Assembly: GCA_027489195.1 (NCBI GenBank)
Contig: JAIYAG010000402.1
Location: forward strand, 1 to 5,423
Direction: 5' to 3'
Length of the DNA stretch: 5,423 nt
Source: Burkholderiales bacterium
GTDB taxonomy: Bacteria > Pseudomonadota > Gammaproteobacteria > Burkholderiales > Burkholderiaceae_E
This document shows positions 4,960 to 5,423 of the stretch, piece after piece (positions within the stretch are counted from its first letter, which is position 1; every line of letters begins with the position of its first letter). Made by a program: the position numbers and the translations under genes. Below the pieces are notes generated by a model, which was not told where the DNA came from, made no database searches, and worked only from the letters and a program-made list of their open reading frames with translations.

Positions 4960-5423
4960 TCAGGCCGCCCGCAGCACCTCGAGCCCGCCCAGGTAGGGGC
5001 GCAGCGCGACCGGCACGTTGATCGAGCCGTCGGCCCGCTGATGGTTCTCCAGCACCGCGACCAGCGTGCGTCCGACCGCCAGCCCGGAGCCGTTCAGCGT
5101 GTGCACCAGCTCCGGCTTGCCCTGCTCGTTGCGAAAGCGCGCCTGCATCCGGCGCGCCTGGAACGCCTCGCAGTTCGAGCACGACGAGATCTCGCGGTAC
5201 GCGCCCTGCCCGGGCAGCCAGACCTCGAGGTCGTAGGTCTTGGCAGCCCCCGCGCCCATGTCGCCGGCGCAGAGCGCCATCACGCGGAACGGCAGCTCGA
5301 GCTTCCTGAGGATGGTCTCGGCGTGCCCGACCATCTCCTCGAGCGCGTCGTACGACTGCTCGGGCCGGACGATCTGCACCATCTCCACCTTGTCGAACTG
5401 GTGCTGGCGAATCATGCCGCGGA
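4960..5423 (-). CDS. serS: Seryl-tRNA synthetase, C-terminal part (N-terminus off window)
   Basis: SerRS is a cytoplasmic class II aminoacyl-tRNA synthetase that activates serine and charges all serine tRNAs (and tRNA-Sec where present). The visible 154 codons begin inside the catalytic core with RGMIRQHQFDKVEMVQI, the end of class II motif 2. They continue through LEEMVGHAE, CAGDMGAGAAKTYDLEVWLPGQ, the conserved REISSCSNCEAFQARRMQAR, and motif 3 (HTLNGSGLAVGRTLVAVLEN), whose Arg contacts ATP. The C-terminus, VPVALRPYLGGLEVLRAA, is the expected one, so the gene ends naturally with TGA at 4960-4962. The N-terminal coiled-coil arm that grips the long variable arm of tRNA-Ser, and motif 1, are beyond base 5423. 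An internal ATG lies at 5415, but the frame is open and conserved before it, so that is not the start. A tRNA-Ser gene follows 390 bases downstream on the same strand. Confidence 0.97.
   Translation of the reverse strand, partial: RGMIRQHQFDKVEMVQIVRPEQSYDALEEMVGHAETILRKLELPFRVMALCAGDMGAGAAKTYDLEVWLPGQGAYREISSCSNCEAFQARRMQARFRNEQGKPELVHTLNGSGLAVGRTLVAVLENHQRADGSINVPVALRPYLGGLEVLRAA

Overview
This is a GC-rich window with ordinary coding density and no sign of mobile DNA. The visible part of seryl-tRNA synthetase, the paired small envelope lipoproteins and the codon use all suggest a high-GC proteobacterium. Betaproteobacteria (Burkholderiales-like) is my best guess, made from remembered serS wording and synteny, not from a search.

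Left part (1-2539, minus strand): the promoter-proximal end of a peptide-type ABC importer operon. A periplasmic family-5 solute-binding protein (872-2539) comes first. A DppB-type inner-membrane permease (1-734, C-terminus off the window) follows, and the two are separated by 137 bases rich in GC hairpins. The second permease and the ATPases are expected to the left. The substrate cannot be read from the sequence.

Middle (2540-3014): a 475-base divergent intergenic region. It holds a 14-base perfect palindrome just upstream of the binding-protein ribosome site, a candidate extended -10 promoter for the importer, and a candidate envelope-stress (RpoE/AlgU-like) promoter facing the other way.

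Centre-right (3015-4468, plus strand): two adjacent lipoprotein genes. The first encodes a small DUF4398-type lipoprotein. The second encodes a lipoprotein with a DUF4398-like N-terminal region, a coiled coil and an OmpA-type peptidoglycan-binding domain. An 11-base tandem repeat (four copies) covers the end of the first gene and most of the gap. The unit closes with two hairpins, the second being a strong terminator that works in both directions. Together the two proteins look like an outer-membrane-to-peptidoglycan tethering module.

Right (4481-5423): a class II tRNA-Ser with anticodon CGA on the minus strand. Upstream of it on the same strand is the 3' part of serS, the enzyme that charges this tRNA. 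Between them, on the opposite strand, is a possible 57-residue two-helix membrane protein whose stop codon lies two bases from the serS stop. I found no clearly new multi-gene system. The most unusual items are the 11-base repeat, the small protein nested antisense between serS and its tRNA, and the promoter/palindrome architecture of the divergent region.
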